The position numbers and the translations under genes are program-made. Below, in pieces: positions 16,190 through 26,763 of a stretch of 64,000 nucleotides of DNA. The stretch's first letter is position 1. Every line of letters starts with the position of its first letter. A model generated the notes under the pieces. The model did not search any database, had not been told where the DNA came from, and saw only the letters and a list, made by a program, of their open reading frames with translations. Source of the stretch: Promicromonospora umidemergens (GTDB taxonomy: Bacteria; Actinomycetota; Actinomycetes; Actinomycetales; Cellulomonadaceae); contig NZ_JAMTCT010000002.1 in assembly GCF_024171995.1 (NCBI RefSeq), forward strand, positions 467,357-531,356, written 5' to 3'.

Positions 16190-16780
16190 TCAGGCTGCTC
16201 CCTGGTTGAGGACGGCGTCTACGGCTGTGTAGAGCGTCTCGGTCTCGGTTCTCAGGATGGATTCGCCGGCGGGAAGCGCTCGTTCGACGGAGAGCCCGTC
16301 GAGGACCGTGGCCAGGAATCTCACGGCGCGAATGTGGTCCTGCCGAGGCAGGGCGCCCTCCGCTGCGAGCACGGTGAGCCAGTACTCGATACGGCGACTT
16401 CCCGCTTGTTCGTGAGCGAGGTACGCGGCGCGAACCTGCTCGGTCGGTTCGGGCGCGATGAAGGCCTCGTAGGCGATGGTCCATCCCCGTCGCGCGTCTG
16501 CGCCGACACCTGCCGGTGCCAGCACCTGCCGCAGGCAGTTGACCAACCGGTCCCGGGCGGGGAGGGACCGGTCCCGGATCGGGTCGTCCGGCATGACGTG
16601 CTCGTAGATCCGCCCGAGTACCGCTTCCCGCAGGTCGCGTTGGGTGGGGAAGTGGAACCGCAGGGACCCCGTGCTCACGCCGGCGCGTGCCGCGACGGCC
16701 CGAACGCTCAGCTTTGCGGCCGTGTCTTCGGCGATCATCTCGGCAGCCGCCTTCAGCACCTCCTCGCGCGAACTGCTCAA
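16190..16780 (-). CDS. TetR/AcrR family transcriptional regulator
   Basis: A 196-residue regulator with an N-terminal TetR helix-turn-helix (residues 5-50, 'LSVRAVAARAGVSTGSLRFH' followed by FPTQRDL) and a helical ligand-binding domain whose ligand cannot be predicted. The start is a TTG preceded by GGAGGAGG. Length is typical. A 50-bp near-perfect palindrome lies between it and the divergent membrane-protein gene at 16896, so it most likely represses itself and the membrane protein/CPBP protease pair. Confidence 0.9.
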   Translation of the reverse strand: MSSSREEVLKAAAEMIAEDTAAKLSVRAVAARAGVSTGSLRFHFPTQRDLREAVLGRIYEHVMPDDPIRDRSLPARDRLVNCLRQVLAPAGVGADARRGWTIAYEAFIAPEPTEQVRAAYLAHEQAGSRRIEYWLTVLAAEGALPRQDHIRAVRFLATVLDGLSVERALPAGESILRTETETLYTAVDAVLNQGAA

Positions 16781-16818
16781 CGTTCCTCCTCCGAAGCCGG
16801 GTGATCCTCACGCCACAG

Positions 16819-16868
16819 TCTACTAACACAGTGTGATAGCGTCCTGACTATCACACTGTACTAGTAGA
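16819..16868. promoter_or_regulatory. 50-bp palindromic operator (TetR)
   Basis: Two 21-bp arms pair at 19 positions around an 8-bp centre. The inner 12 bp (ACAGTGTGATAG / CTATCACACTGT) and outer 7 bp (TCTACTA / TAGTAGA) are perfect. The left arm also contains ACAC-a-GTGT. Its place between the divergent TetR gene and the 16896 gene makes it a very strong TetR operator candidate, long enough for two dimers. Confidence 0.75.
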
Positions 16869-16895
16869 TCTGAGCTGTCGAGAAAGGCTGGTCAC

Positions 16896-17543
16896 ATGAG
16901 CGTGGGGCAGTGGTGGGCGGCAAGGCGAGTCAAGCCGGGTGACGGCCGGCCGCTGCAGCGATTCCGCTGGTGGCAGATGCCGGTTCGCTCGCTGTTCTCG
17001 ATCCAGCTGACCAGCTCAGATGGCGGTGTCGGAACGTTTGCCGTCGACGTCCGGCACTGGGCGCGGCTCGACGACAGCAAGGTCCGGGCTCACCTGTTCA
17101 TCGACGAAAGACATGAGGCTGAATCGAAGGTGCCGGCGTCGTTTCCCGTCGACGGCGGCAGGATCGCGGTAACGATGAGCAACTTCGGGGTCAGGCGCTG
17201 TCACTACATTCCCGCCCAGGGCACACCACAGCAGCTCAGCCCCGACCCCGCTTCCGCGGAAGGCCGTCGGGCCCGCCTCGACGCGGATCATCCGGTCTTG
17301 AGCCGGACGATCGGAAGCGTCTCGATCCTGATGCTCGTCATAGGGATCGGTCTGAACCTGCTCCAGGTCGCAGAACCGATCTCCCAGATCCCGCCGATCG
17401 CGGAGAGCCTCGGAACCTTCGAGTCCCCCATCCACCTTCCGCTGTGGCTCAACCTCGCCCTCGGCGCCGGGGCAGTGCTGGCGAGCATGGAACGAGCACT
17501 CCGGTTGCGGTACACGCCCCTGCTCGACATGGCCGGCAACTGA
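16896..17543 (+). CDS. Two-helix membrane protein of unknown function
   Basis: A 215-residue protein that I do not recognise. It has a basic, Trp-rich start ('WWAARRVKPGDGRPLQRFRW'), a soluble region to about residue 130, a hydrophobic helix ('IGSVSILMLVIGIGLNLLQV'), a short Pro/Glu loop, and a second helix ('PLWLNLALGAGAVLASMERA'). It therefore probably anchors a ~130-residue cytoplasmic domain by a C-terminal hairpin. The ATG follows GAGAAAGG. A CPBP-type protease gene follows 41 bp downstream, probably in the same transcript under TetR control. Confidence 0.65.
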   Translation: MSVGQWWAARRVKPGDGRPLQRFRWWQMPVRSLFSIQLTSSDGGVGTFAVDVRHWARLDDSKVRAHLFIDERHEAESKVPASFPVDGGRIAVTMSNFGVRRCHYIPAQGTPQQLSPDPASAEGRRARLDADHPVLSRTIGSVSILMLVIGIGLNLLQVAEPISQIPPIAESLGTFESPIHLPLWLNLALGAGAVLASMERALRLRYTPLLDMAGN

Positions 17544-17584
17544 CCGAACTCCGGCAACTAAACGGCTCAAGGAGAAAAGAACCC

Positions 17585-18553
17585 ATGGCAACAACCGTCG
17601 CGCCCAGCTGGCTGCTCAGCCCCGGAGAATCGCGCCACGCGCAGGCCGTACCAGGCGGGGTCGAGTACCACCGCGTCCTTGCCGGCGACAGACGTCGCAT
17701 CGGACGTGGCATCCTCGCGATCGTGCTCCTGCTGGCCGGGATCGTCGTCTTCCCGACCGTCATCGGACGGCTCCTGGGACTCGTCGACCTGCAGATGGGA
17801 AACACGACACCGATCCTCGGTGGCAACGACTACACGCCGCTGTACCACGCGGGCTCGATGATCTCCCTCGCCCTGCTTGCGCCGTGGAGCATGCTCATCC
17901 AGCGCTGGCTCTACGGCATCCCCGCCGCGTCCCTGCACTCGGTGACCTCTCGATTCCGGTTCGATGTGCTCGGCAAGGCGCTCATCGTGTTCGGGCCTGC
18001 CTGGCTGCTCGTGAACGTCATCGGGTTCTTCGGACCCAGCGACGAGGTGCCCTGGTCGCGCCTGGACCTCATCGGCATCTTCGTCGGCACTCTTCTGCTC
18101 ACACCGCTGCAGACCACAGGAGAGGAGTACGGCGCACGAGGGCTGATGTTCCGTGTGATCGGGAGCTGGACGCGCAGCCGCCGGGCCGGGCTCATCGCCG
18201 GGGTCCTCGTCTCGAGCATCATCTTCACCGCGGTCCACGCCTCCACCGATGTGTACATCAACACCTGGTACATGGTGCTCTGGTGCTGCCTGGCGATCAT
18301 CACGTGGCGCACGGGCGGCCTCGAGATCGCGATAGTCCTCCACGCCGTCCTCAACACGGTCGCCCTCCTCGGCGCGCCGTTGTTCCGCATCGATCTCGGC
18401 GGCGCGCTCGCCGACCGATCCGCGGGGGTCGGTTCGCCCACCCAGCTCATCCCGACCGCGGCGGTGATAGTGATCACCGCCCTCGTGTGGTGGTGGACCC
18501 GCAGGTCCGGACCCGCGCTCACTCCACTTGCGCGACCCGCCGCCACGCGCTGA
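17585..18553 (+). CDS. CPBP family intramembrane metalloprotease
   Basis: A 322-residue polytopic protein with the CPBP (CAAX protease and bacteriocin-processing, Abi) signature. The Glu-Glu motif is 'TTGEEYGARGLMFR' (EExxxR, about residue 180), followed by 'SSIIFTAVHAS' with the second-motif His and 'IVLHAVLNTVALLG' with the last His/Asn motif. These residues line the metal site in Rce1-like proteases. Known members process prenylated proteins or bacteriocins, or serve as immunity proteins. The ATG has AAGGAGAAAAG upstream. It is co-directional with the two-helix membrane protein, which could be its partner or substrate; that is inference. Confidence 0.85.
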   Translation: MATTVAPSWLLSPGESRHAQAVPGGVEYHRVLAGDRRRIGRGILAIVLLLAGIVVFPTVIGRLLGLVDLQMGNTTPILGGNDYTPLYHAGSMISLALLAPWSMLIQRWLYGIPAASLHSVTSRFRFDVLGKALIVFGPAWLLVNVIGFFGPSDEVPWSRLDLIGIFVGTLLLTPLQTTGEEYGARGLMFRVIGSWTRSRRAGLIAGVLVSSIIFTAVHASTDVYINTWYMVLWCCLAIITWRTGGLEIAIVLHAVLNTVALLGAPLFRIDLGGALADRSAGVGSPTQLIPTAAVIVITALVWWWTRRSGPALTPLARPAATR

Positions 18554-18897
18554 GGCAGGGCCGTTCGGCCGCGCCCGACGAGCTCCCTGGGCAAACCGTC
18601 ACGGGAATGAGATCACCCGTGACGCTTCGCCCCGGCGGCGGACCGATCAGCCGCCCGACGGGAATCGAACTCAACGACGGCACCTTCATCAGCCTGTCAC
18701 TCGACCACGCCGGGCACAGAACCATGTACGTCACCGACGAGAGCTATTGGCTCCCGCAGCACGCCCCGACGCCCTTGGTTGTGGTGCGGGCGGCACACCT
18801 TCCCAGCGCAGACATCACCGCGCCGAGGGAGAACCGCCATGCTGCCCATCCTCCTCACCCGAGAGCCCGAACCCGCAAAGTAGCGGCAGGGAACCCG
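18554..18897. other. Intergenic stretch downstream of CPBP gene
   Basis: A 344-bp stretch. A plus-strand ATG at 18607 opens a frame beginning MRSPVTLRPGGGPISRPTGI that looks protein-like for about 60 residues before running into the integrase remnant. It has no ribosome site and no recognised domain, so I do not call it a gene. Confidence 0.35.
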
Positions 18898-19636
18898 GGC
18901 CGGTTCAAGGTGCTGGTAATGAAGAACCACGGTGGGGTTGCTGTGCCCAGCGATCGCCATCAGCTCCCGCCAACGTGGCTCCCGATCGCGCCGCCCAGGT
19001 CAAGGCTGTGTGGCGCAGGTCGTGAAAATGCAGCTCGTCGAGTCCCACGGCAACACGAACCACAGACCAGTTCCGCTCGATGATCGAAGCGTGCAGCACA
19101 CCCCCGCGCTTCGCCCGGAAGAGCATCCCGTCCGGTCCTGGCGGAGAGAACCTCGCCAGGTGCTCCTTGAGGATCGGCACGACGAACGACGGGATTGCCA
19201 CGTCTCGGTAGGAGGCGTCAGTCTTCGGCGGCCCGATCTGGTTGTACTTGCCGGCGACCTTCTGATTCGCTGCGGTGCCCCGCACTGCCACCTTTGCCCG
19301 CGTCGGGTCCGAGAGGTCAAGGTGCCGCCGCCGCAACGCTCGCAGTTCCCCATTGCGCAGACCCGCGCCAACAGCCAGCGGCACGATCGCTTGAAGGTAT
19401 GCCGGCATCAGTTCGGTCATCCGCCACATCTGGTCGGCAGTCACCACGATCGGCTCGTGCACCGCCTTGTACCGCAGGGCTCCCCTGACCTTCGCCGGCG
19501 AGGCGTCGAGCAGCTCGTGGTCGACGGCGTCGTTCAGGATCGACGACAGTGTCTGATAGGCCGAGTACAGCGCGCCACGTCCGTCGGACTTCTCCTGTCC
19601 GTGCCACGTCCGCGACCGCGCTTCCTCCGCATGGCC
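18898..19636 (-). pseudogene. Frameshifted, truncated tyrosine recombinase (integrase)
   Basis: The minus strand encodes the catalytic part of a phage/ICE-type tyrosine integrase: the end of the core-binding domain ('YSAYQTLSSILNDAVDHELL'), the first Arg region ('LAVGAGLRNGELRALRRRHL'), and the H-x-x-R box ('HFHDLRHTALTWAARSG'). One extra G then shifts the frame. In the next frame the expected 'LMAIAGHSNPTVVLHYQH' with the nucleophilic Tyr continues. The N-terminal arm-binding domain is absent, with a stop 14 codons before the fragment. This is the remains of an integrated element; no att site was identified. Confidence 0.8.
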
Positions 19637-19758
19637 TCACGAGGCCACTCGCGTCCACTTCCGTCTCACGGGCCCGAAGAAGAAACAGCAGGTCAGGCGA
19701 CATTTCCCCAGTTCAGGGACCTGCCGCCCGACCTCCTCGATCCTCAGACGTGCTTCCG

Positions 19759-19839
19759 ACGTCTGAGCCTGCGGTTCCGCTACGGGCGCGTGCCTCGTTC
19801 CTCGGCCCGCACCCTGCGCTGCACCTCCGGCTCAGACGT
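19759..19839. repeat. 73-bp palindromic dispersed element, copy 1
   Basis: The core at 19763-19835 begins CTGAGCC and ends GGCTCAG, with imperfect pairing continuing inward. It is flanked on both sides by ACGT. It matches copy 2 (44751-44823) at 68 of 73 positions with no length change. The TGA stop of the sufT gene lies in the right-hand GGCTCAG. A third copy of CTCAGACGT at 19743-19751 offers an alternative stem with ACGTCTGAG. Confidence 0.8.
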
Positions 19840-20209
19840 TGAACCCGAGCATCCGCAGCTGCTCCTTGCCGTCGTCCGTGATCTTCTCCGGACCCCACGG
19901 CGGCATCCAGACCCAGTTCACGCGGAACCCGTCGACGATGCCTTCGAGCGCCTGCGCGGTCTGGTCCTCGATCACGTCCGTCAGCGGGCAGGCCGCCGAC
20001 GTGAGCGTCATGTCGATGGTCGTGTGGTTGTTCTGGTCCACCTGGACGCCGTACACCAGGCCCAGGTCGACGACGTTGATGCCCAGCTCGGGGTCGATCA
20101 CGTCGCGCATCGCTTCCTCGACGTCCACCGCGGTGGTGGGCGAAGAGCCCACCCCGTCAGCGGGAGCGGCCGGGGCTTCCTGCCCGACCTCGGTGCTCGC
20201 CTCAGTCAT
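19832..20209 (-). CDS. sufT: SufT-like metal-sulfur cluster assembly factor (DUF59)
   Basis: A 125-residue MIP18/DUF59 protein that assists Fe-S cluster maturation or delivery, the usual last gene of actinobacterial suf operons. The domain (residues 28-125) has 'VIDPELGINVVDLGLVYGVQ' and the conserved Cys region 'DMTLTSAACPLTDVIEDQ', then 'VNWVWMPPWGPEKITDDGKE'. The N-terminal 25 residues are Ala/Pro-rich and likely disordered. The ATG at 20209 has GGAGAGACC upstream and sits 10 bp after sufU. Its stop codon is supplied by the 73-bp palindromic element, which may also end the operon transcript. Confidence 0.88.
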   Translation of the reverse strand: MTEASTEVGQEAPAAPADGVGSSPTTAVDVEEAMRDVIDPELGINVVDLGLVYGVQVDQNNHTTIDMTLTSAACPLTDVIEDQTAQALEGIVDGFRVNWVWMPPWGPEKITDDGKEQLRMLGFNV

Positions 20210-20219
20210 CGGTCTCTCC

Positions 20220-20696
20220 TCACCTCGTTGCCAGCGCGCCACTGCGCGCCAGCGAGTCCTTGAGCGCTGCCCAACCGAGCAGCGCGCACTTGATTCGCGC
20301 GGGGTACTGCGACACACCGGTGAAGGCCGCCGCGTCGCCGAGAGCGTCCTCGGCCTCGTCGCCCAGGCCCTTGCCTCGGGACGACATGAGGTCGTGGAAC
20401 AGCCCGTCGAGCCGCGCCACCTCAGCGAGAGGAACGCCCTCGACCAACGATGTCATGACCGACACCGACGCCTGGGAGATGGAACATCCCTGCCCTTCCC
20501 ACGAGACGCCCGCCACCGTGCCCTCCGGCGTGACGTCGACCCGGAGGGTCACCTCGTCACCGCACGTCGGGTTCACCTGGTGCGACTCCCCCGCGAGGTG
20601 CCCCTCCACGGCCGCCAGGTCGACGAGCCCGTGGCCCACCGGACGCTTCGCGTGGTCCAGGATCACCTGCTGGTACATCTGCTCGAGCGTACTCAC
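20220..20696 (-). CDS. sufU: SufU Fe-S assembly sulfurtransferase
   Basis: A 158-residue SufU. It accepts sulfur from SufS through a zinc-bound site and passes it to SufBCD. The conserved ligands are present: Cys in 'NPTCGDEVTLRV' with the following Asp, Cys in 'GQGCSISQASVSVM', and Cys in 'RIKCALLGW'. The 18-21 residue insert between the first two cysteines that distinguishes SufU from IscU is present. The start is GTG (first residues MSTLEQMYQQ). It lies 55 bp downstream of sufS and 10 bp upstream of sufT. Confidence 0.92.
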   Translation of the reverse strand: MSTLEQMYQQVILDHAKRPVGHGLVDLAAVEGHLAGESHQVNPTCGDEVTLRVDVTPEGTVAGVSWEGQGCSISQASVSVMTSLVEGVPLAEVARLDGLFHDLMSSRGKGLGDEAEDALGDAAAFTGVSQYPARIKCALLGWAALKDSLARSGALATR

Positions 20697-20751
20697 GACG
20701 CTGCCTCTCTTGATCGTCCGAACAACCGTCCGAACAGTCCGGCCGAAGTTC

Positions 20752-22113
<1,362 letters not shown>

Positions 22114-22884
22114 TCAGGCCGAGACCGTCTTGTTCGCGCCGAGGTACTTGTCGTAGCCCTCTTCCTCGAGGCGGTCGGCCAGCTCGGAGCCACCCTCCTC
22201 GGCGATCTTGCCGTCGACGAAGACGTGCACGAAGTCAGGCTTGATGTAACGCAGGATGCGCGTGTAGTGCGTGATGAGCAGGATGCCGATGTCGGTCTCC
22301 TCCTTGGCCCGGTTCACGCCCTCTGACACGACGCGCAGCGCGTCGACGTCGAGGCCGGAGTCGGTCTCGTCGAGGATCGCGAAGCGCGGCTTGAAGAGCT
22401 CCATCTGGAGGATCTCGTGGCGCTTCTTCTCGCCACCGGAGAAGCCCTCGTTCACGGAGCGCTCGGCGAAGGCCGGGTCCATGCGGAGGTTCTCCATCGC
22501 GCCCTTGACCTCCTTGCCCCAGGTGCGGAGCTTGGGGGCCTCGCCGGAGATGGCGGTCTTGGCGGTGCGCAAGAAGTTGGCGACCGAGACACCGGAGACC
22601 TCGACCGGGTACTGCATGGCGAGGAACAGGCCGGCGCGGGCGCGCTGGTCGACGGTCATCGTCAGCAGGTCCTCGCCGTCGAGCGTGGCGGTACCCGAGG
22701 TGACCGTGTACTTGGGGTGGCCGGCGAGCGCCGACGCGAGGGTCGACTTGCCGGAGCCGTTGGGACCCATGATGGCGTGGGTCTCACCGCTGGCGATGGT
22801 CAGGTCGACACCGCGCAGGATCGGCTTGGGGCCTTCCTTGGTCTCGACGCTGACGTGCAGGTCGCGAATCTCGAGGGTGGGCAT
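22114..22884 (-). CDS. sufC: SufC ATPase
   Basis: A 256-residue ABC-type ATPase that powers the SufBCD scaffold in the cytoplasm. Walker A is 'GPNGSGKST', the signature 'FSGGEKKRHEILQM', Walker B 'AILDETDSGLDVDAL' and the His switch 'LLITHYTRIL'. SufC is a soluble ABC protein without a permease, and here it is surrounded by sufB, sufD and sufS. Length and motifs are canonical. The ATG is preceded by AGGAGTAACCG. Confidence 0.96.
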   Translation of the reverse strand: MPTLEIRDLHVSVETKEGPKPILRGVDLTIASGETHAIMGPNGSGKSTLASALAGHPKYTVTSGTATLDGEDLLTMTVDQRARAGLFLAMQYPVEVSGVSVANFLRTAKTAISGEAPKLRTWGKEVKGAMENLRMDPAFAERSVNEGFSGGEKKRHEILQMELFKPRFAILDETDSGLDVDALRVVSEGVNRAKEETDIGILLITHYTRILRYIKPDFVHVFVDGKIAEEGGSELADRLEEEGYDKYLGANKTVSA

Positions 22885-22921
22885 ATCGGTTACTCCTGGG
22901 TTAGCTTGCGAAGTCAGTTGT

Positions 22922-23266
22922 TCAAGAGACGGGCACGGTGACGTCGATGTCGACGAGCACCCGCTCGCCGTCGACGGTCACCGGGTAGACGGGCACGGGG
23001 CGCACCGCCGGAAGCTGGACGGGCTGGCCGGTCCGCAGGTCGAACTGCGAGCCGTGCAGCCAGCACTCCACGAGGCAGCCCTCCACCTCGCCGTCGGACA
23101 GCGAGACGGCGCCGTGGGAGCAGATGTCCGAGATGGCGTGGAAGGTGCCGTCTGCGTCGCGCGCCACGGCGACCGGGACCGGGGCACCGTCGGCGCCGTC
23201 GAGCTCGACGAGCATCGCTTCCTCCGGCCCCAGGTCGTCGGTCATACAGGCGAGCTGCGCGGTCAT
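22922..23266 (-). CDS. Rieske-type [2Fe-2S] ferredoxin of the suf operon
   Basis: A 114-residue non-heme Rieske ferredoxin. The cluster ligands are C-x-H in 'ISDICSHGAVSLSD' and C-x2-H in 'LVECWLHGSQFDLRTG', the bacterial biphenyl-dioxygenase ferredoxin type. It is a regular resident between sufD and sufC in actinobacteria and may supply electrons for cluster assembly, though that role is not proven. The ATG at 23266 overlaps the sufD stop (ATGA). An internal ATG seven codons later is a possible alternative start. Confidence 0.9.
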   Translation of the reverse strand: MTAQLACMTDDLGPEEAMLVELDGADGAPVPVAVARDADGTFHAISDICSHGAVSLSDGEVEGCLVECWLHGSQFDLRTGQPVQLPAVRPVPVYPVTVDGERVLVDIDVTVPVS

Positions 23267-24465
23267 GCGGTCGGCGCTCCGGTGATCACGCTCATCGACT
23301 TCTCCAGCTCGGCCTCGATGGAGGCGAGCAGGCGCTCCTCGACCTCGGGGACGCCGATCTCGTGGATGAGCTCGGCGAAGAAGCCGCGCACGACGAGACG
23401 ACGGGCCTCGATCTCGGGGATGCCCCGGGCCTGGAGGTAGAAGAGCTGCTCGTCGTCGAACCGGCCGGTGGCGCTGGCGTGGCCGGCGCCGGCGATCTCG
23501 CCGGTCTCGATCTCGAGGTTCGGCACGGAGTCCGCGCGCGCGCCGTCCGACAGGACGAGGTTGCGGTTGAGCTCGTACGTGTCGGTGTTCTCTGCGGCGG
23601 CCCGGATCAGGACGTCGCCCACCCACACGGTGTGCGCACCGGAACCCTGCAGGGCGCCCTTGTAGGTCACGCGGGACTTGCAGTCCGGCACCGCGTGGTC
23701 CACGAAGAGGCGGTGCTCCTGGTGCTGGTCGGTGTCCGCGAAGTAGAGGCCCACCATCTCGACCTCACCGCCGGTGGCGGTGAACTCCGTGTCCGGGGTG
23801 ACGCGCACGACGTCGCCGCCGAACGTCACCACGACGTGCTTGAGCTTCGCGTCGCGGCCCAGGCGGGCCCGGTGCGAGGAAGCGTGCACGGCGCCGGCAG
23901 CCCAGTCCTGGACGCTGACGACGGTGAGGTGCGCGCCGTCCTCGACGACGATCTCGACCGTCTCGGCGAGCGTGCCGGATCCGTCGTGGTCCAGGACCAC
24001 CACGGCCTCGGAGTGCCGCTCGGCGCGGACCAGCACGTGGGCGGCCGTCGCGTCCTTCGACACACCCGTCAGGCGCACCGAGGTGACCTCGGAGGCCACG
24101 GCCTCCTTGGGGATCGTCACGATCGTGGCCTGCTCGAAGGCGTTCCACGCGGTGACGGCCGTGCGGTCGCCGGGCTTGCCGGCCGTGCCGAGGCGGGCGT
24201 CGTCGCGAGCGACGGTCTCCACCACCACCTCGGGGGCCGCGGACACCTCGACCGTGACGCCGGAGGTGCCGAGGTCTGCCTGGAACAGCGGCTGGAGGCG
24301 GTCGGCCGGGGAGAAGCGCCACTCCTCCTCGCGGCCGTTGGGGATGGGGATGTCCTCGAGGGAGAAGGAGGTGCGGCGCTCTGCGCGCGAGCCCTGGGGC
24401 TTGACGGCGCCGTGCGTGTGGGCGCCGTCGGCAACAGCGCGCGTGTGATCGGTCGTGAGAGTCAT
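23263..24465 (-). CDS. sufD: SufD scaffold subunit
   Basis: A 400-residue SufB/SufD beta-helix protein, one half of the SufBCD scaffold heterodimer, which takes part in iron entry. Typical segments are 'IPNGREEEWRFSPADRLQPL' at the N-terminus, 'HRLFVDHAVPDCKSRVTYKG' in the helix core, and 'DDEQLFYLQARGIPEIEARR' near the C-terminus. The ATG at 24465 lies 1 bp after the sufB stop, and the TGA overlaps the Rieske gene start, so translation is tightly coupled along the operon. Confidence 0.94.
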   Translation of the reverse strand: MTLTTDHTRAVADGAHTHGAVKPQGSRAERRTSFSLEDIPIPNGREEEWRFSPADRLQPLFQADLGTSGVTVEVSAAPEVVVETVARDDARLGTAGKPGDRTAVTAWNAFEQATIVTIPKEAVASEVTSVRLTGVSKDATAAHVLVRAERHSEAVVVLDHDGSGTLAETVEIVVEDGAHLTVVSVQDWAAGAVHASSHRARLGRDAKLKHVVVTFGGDVVRVTPDTEFTATGGEVEMVGLYFADTDQHQEHRLFVDHAVPDCKSRVTYKGALQGSGAHTVWVGDVLIRAAAENTDTYELNRNLVLSDGARADSVPNLEIETGEIAGAGHASATGRFDDEQLFYLQARGIPEIEARRLVVRGFFAELIHEIGVPEVEERLLASIEAELEKSMSVITGAPTA

Positions 24466-24466
24466 A

Positions 24467-25915
24467 TCAGCCGACGGACCCTTCCATCTGCAGCTCGATG
24501 AGGCGGTTGAGCTCGAGTGCGTACTCCATGGGCAGCTCACGCGCGATGGGCTCGACGAACCCGCGCACGATCATGGCCATGGCCTCGGTCTCTTCCATAC
24601 CTCGGGACATGAGGTAGAACAGCTGGTCCTCGCTCACCCGCGAGACCGTGGCCTCGTGACCCATGGACACGTCGTCCTCGCGGACGTCCACGTAGGGGTA
24701 GGTGTCGCTGCGGGAGATCTGGTCCACCAGCAGCGCGTCGCAGAGGACGTTGGACGCGGAGTGGGAGGCGCCCTCGAGCACCTGGACCAGACCACGGTAG
24801 GACGTGCGACCGCCGCCACGCGCCACGGACTTGCTCACGATCGACGACGAGGTGTTCGGCGCCGCGTGCACCATCTTGGCGCCGGCGTCCTGGTGCTGGC
24901 CCTCGCCCGCGAAGGCGATGGACAGCGTCTCGCCGCGGGCGTGCTCGCCCAGCAGGTAGATCGCCGGGTACTTCATGGTGACCTTGGAGCCGATGTTGCC
25001 GTCGACCCACTCCATCTGGGCACCCTCAGCGGCCGTGGCGCGCTTGGTGACCAGGTTGTACACGTTGTTCGACCAGTTCTGGATCGTCGTGTAGCGCACG
25101 CGGGCGTTCTTCTTCACGATGATCTCGACCACTGCCGAGTGCAGGGAGTCCGACGTGTAGATCGGCGCCGTGCAGCCCTCGACGTAGTGCACGTAACTGC
25201 CCTCGTCGGCGATGATCAGCGTGCGCTCGAACTGGCCCATGTTCTCGGTGTTGATCCGGAAGTAGGCCTGCAGCGGGATCTCCACGTGCACGCCCGGCGG
25301 CACGTAGACGAACGAGCCACCCGACCACACGGACGAGTTCAGCGCGGAGAACTTGTTGTCACCGGAGGGGATGACCGTGCCGAAGTACTCCTGGAACAGC
25401 TCGGGGTAGTCGCGCAGGCCCGTGTCGGTGTCGACGAAGATGACGCCCTGCTCCTCCAGGTCCTCGCGGATCTGGTGGTAGACGACCTCGGACTCGTACT
25501 GGGCGGCGACGCCCGCGACGAGGCGCTGCTTCTCGGCCTCGGGGATACCGAGCCTGTCGTACGTGTTCTTGATGTCGTCGGGCAGGTCCTCCCAAGAGGT
25601 GGCCTGCTTCTCCGTGGAGCGCACGAAGTACTTGATCTTGTCGAAGTCGATGCCCGACAGGTCGGAGCCCCAGCTCGGCATGGGCTTCTTGCCGAAGAGG
25701 CGCAGCGCCTTGAGACGCTGGTTCAGCATCCACTCGGGCTCGTTCTTCAGAGCCGAGATGTTGCGGACCACTTCCTCGCTCAGGCCTCGCTGCGCGGACA
25801 TGCCCGCGGCGTCGCTGTCGTGCCAGCCGTACTCGTAAGAGCCGATCGACGAGATGATCTCGTCATCGGTCTGCCGGCCGGAGCTCTGTTCTGGCGCTTG
25901 CGTTTCTGCGCTCAT
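24467..25915 (-). CDS. sufB: SufB scaffold subunit
   Basis: A 482-residue SufB, the subunit on which the nascent Fe-S cluster is built. It has the family's '[10 protein letters not shown]' start, '[20 protein letters not shown]', the cysteine region '[20 protein letters not shown]', and '[20 protein letters not shown]'. No intein or insertion interrupts it, unlike M. tuberculosis SufB. The ATG overlaps the TGA of sufR (TGATG), so the regulator and the first structural gene are coupled. Confidence 0.96.
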   Translation of the reverse strand: MSAETQAPEQSSGRQTDDEIISSIGSYEYGWHDSDAAGMSAQRGLSEEVVRNISALKNEPEWMLNQRLKALRLFGKKPMPSWGSDLSGIDFDKIKYFVRSTEKQATSWEDLPDDIKNTYDRLGIPEAEKQRLVAGVAAQYESEVVYHQIREDLEEQGVIFVDTDTGLRDYPELFQEYFGTVIPSGDNKFSALNSSVWSGGSFVYVPPGVHVEIPLQAYFRINTENMGQFERTLIIADEGSYVHYVEGCTAPIYTSDSLHSAVVEIIVKKNARVRYTTIQNWSNNVYNLVTKRATAAEGAQMEWVDGNIGSKVTMKYPAIYLLGEHARGETLSIAFAGEGQHQDAGAKMVHAAPNTSSSIVSKSVARGGGRTSYRGLVQVLEGASHSASNVLCDALLVDQISRSDTYPYVDVREDDVSMGHEATVSRVSEDQLFYLMSRGMEETEAMAMIVRGFVEPIARELPMEYALELNRLIELQMEGSVG

Positions 25916-26682
25916 CACTTTCCTTCGGTGGGGGTCGTCGCGGGGATGTTCGTCGCGGGGGTGGGCAAGGGAAGGTTCACGGGGATATTCGTCGTGCAGG
26001 CGTGCGCGCCGCCGGCGATGGTCGAGAGGCGCTGGACGTGCGAGCCCAGCAGCTCGCTGAACGCGCGGGCCTCCTGCTCGCACAGCTCAGGAAACTCCTC
26101 GGCCACGTGCTGGACCGGGCAGTGCCCCTGGCAGAGCTGGACCGCCCGCGCCACGGTGCCGGCCGTCGGGCCGGTCAGCGGAGCGGGAACGGGCCGGACG
26201 GACGCGGCATAGCCGTCGGCGGACAGCAGCTGGACGAGCTGGGCGGCCCGGCCCTCCGCGGTGTCGGCGGTGAGGTGCGGCGCGTAGCTGCTGGCGACGG
26301 CGTCGAACCGCTCCTTGGCGAAACCCGCCACCGCCTCGCTGCCGCCCGTCTCCCGCAGGAACCGCAGGACCTGCCGGGCGATCTCCTGGTAGCCGCCCGC
26401 CAGCTCGGACTGGCCGCCACCCGTGACGACGTACCGCCGCGCGGGGCGCCCACGCCGGGGAGCACCCGACCGCGAGGCCTCGTGCACGGTGATCTTGCCG
26501 TCCTCCTCCAGGAGGGCCAGGTGCCTGCGCACGGCCGGGGCCGTGAGCTCGAGGACAGCGGCGAGGGCGCCGGCGGTGACCGGGCCGCGGGACGCGACGA
26601 GCTCGAGCACTCGTCGACGTGTGGTGCCGTCGGTCTCGTGGCTCGCCACGTGGCCGACCGGCACCTGTGTCGGTGCGCTCAT
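25915..26682 (-). CDS. sufR: SufR, Fe-S cluster-sensing repressor of the suf operon
   Basis: A 255-residue DeoR/ArsR-like winged-helix regulator. The DNA-binding domain (residues ~18-70) includes '[20 protein letters not shown]' and a basic wing rich in Arg/Pro. The sensor part carries the SufR cysteines '[20 protein letters not shown]', which bind a [4Fe-4S] cluster in known homologues, so that holo-SufR represses suf when clusters are plentiful. The C-terminus is Pro/Thr-rich. It is the first gene of the operon. The start chosen is the ATG at 26682; a GTG four codons earlier is an alternative. Confidence 0.92.
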   Translation of the reverse strand: MSAPTQVPVGHVASHETDGTTRRRVLELVASRGPVTAGALAAVLELTAPAVRRHLALLEEDGKITVHEASRSGAPRRGRPARRYVVTGGGQSELAGGYQEIARQVLRFLRETGGSEAVAGFAKERFDAVASSYAPHLTADTAEGRAAQLVQLLSADGYAASVRPVPAPLTGPTAGTVARAVQLCQGHCPVQHVAEEFPELCEQEARAFSELLGSHVQRLSTIAGGAHACTTNIPVNLPLPTPATNIPATTPTEGK

Positions 26683-26763
26683 GCTGGTCACCTCCCTCAC
26701 GTCGGTCCGAGGGCAGGCTTCGCCCCCGGGTATGCACGCCTTCCTAGACGCCAATGCTTTTGA

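Noticed and set aside
16139..16804. Plus-strand 221-codon frame opposite the TetR gene
   Set aside because: The TetR protein on the minus strand has a clear HTH, ribosome site and operator. The plus frame has none of these.
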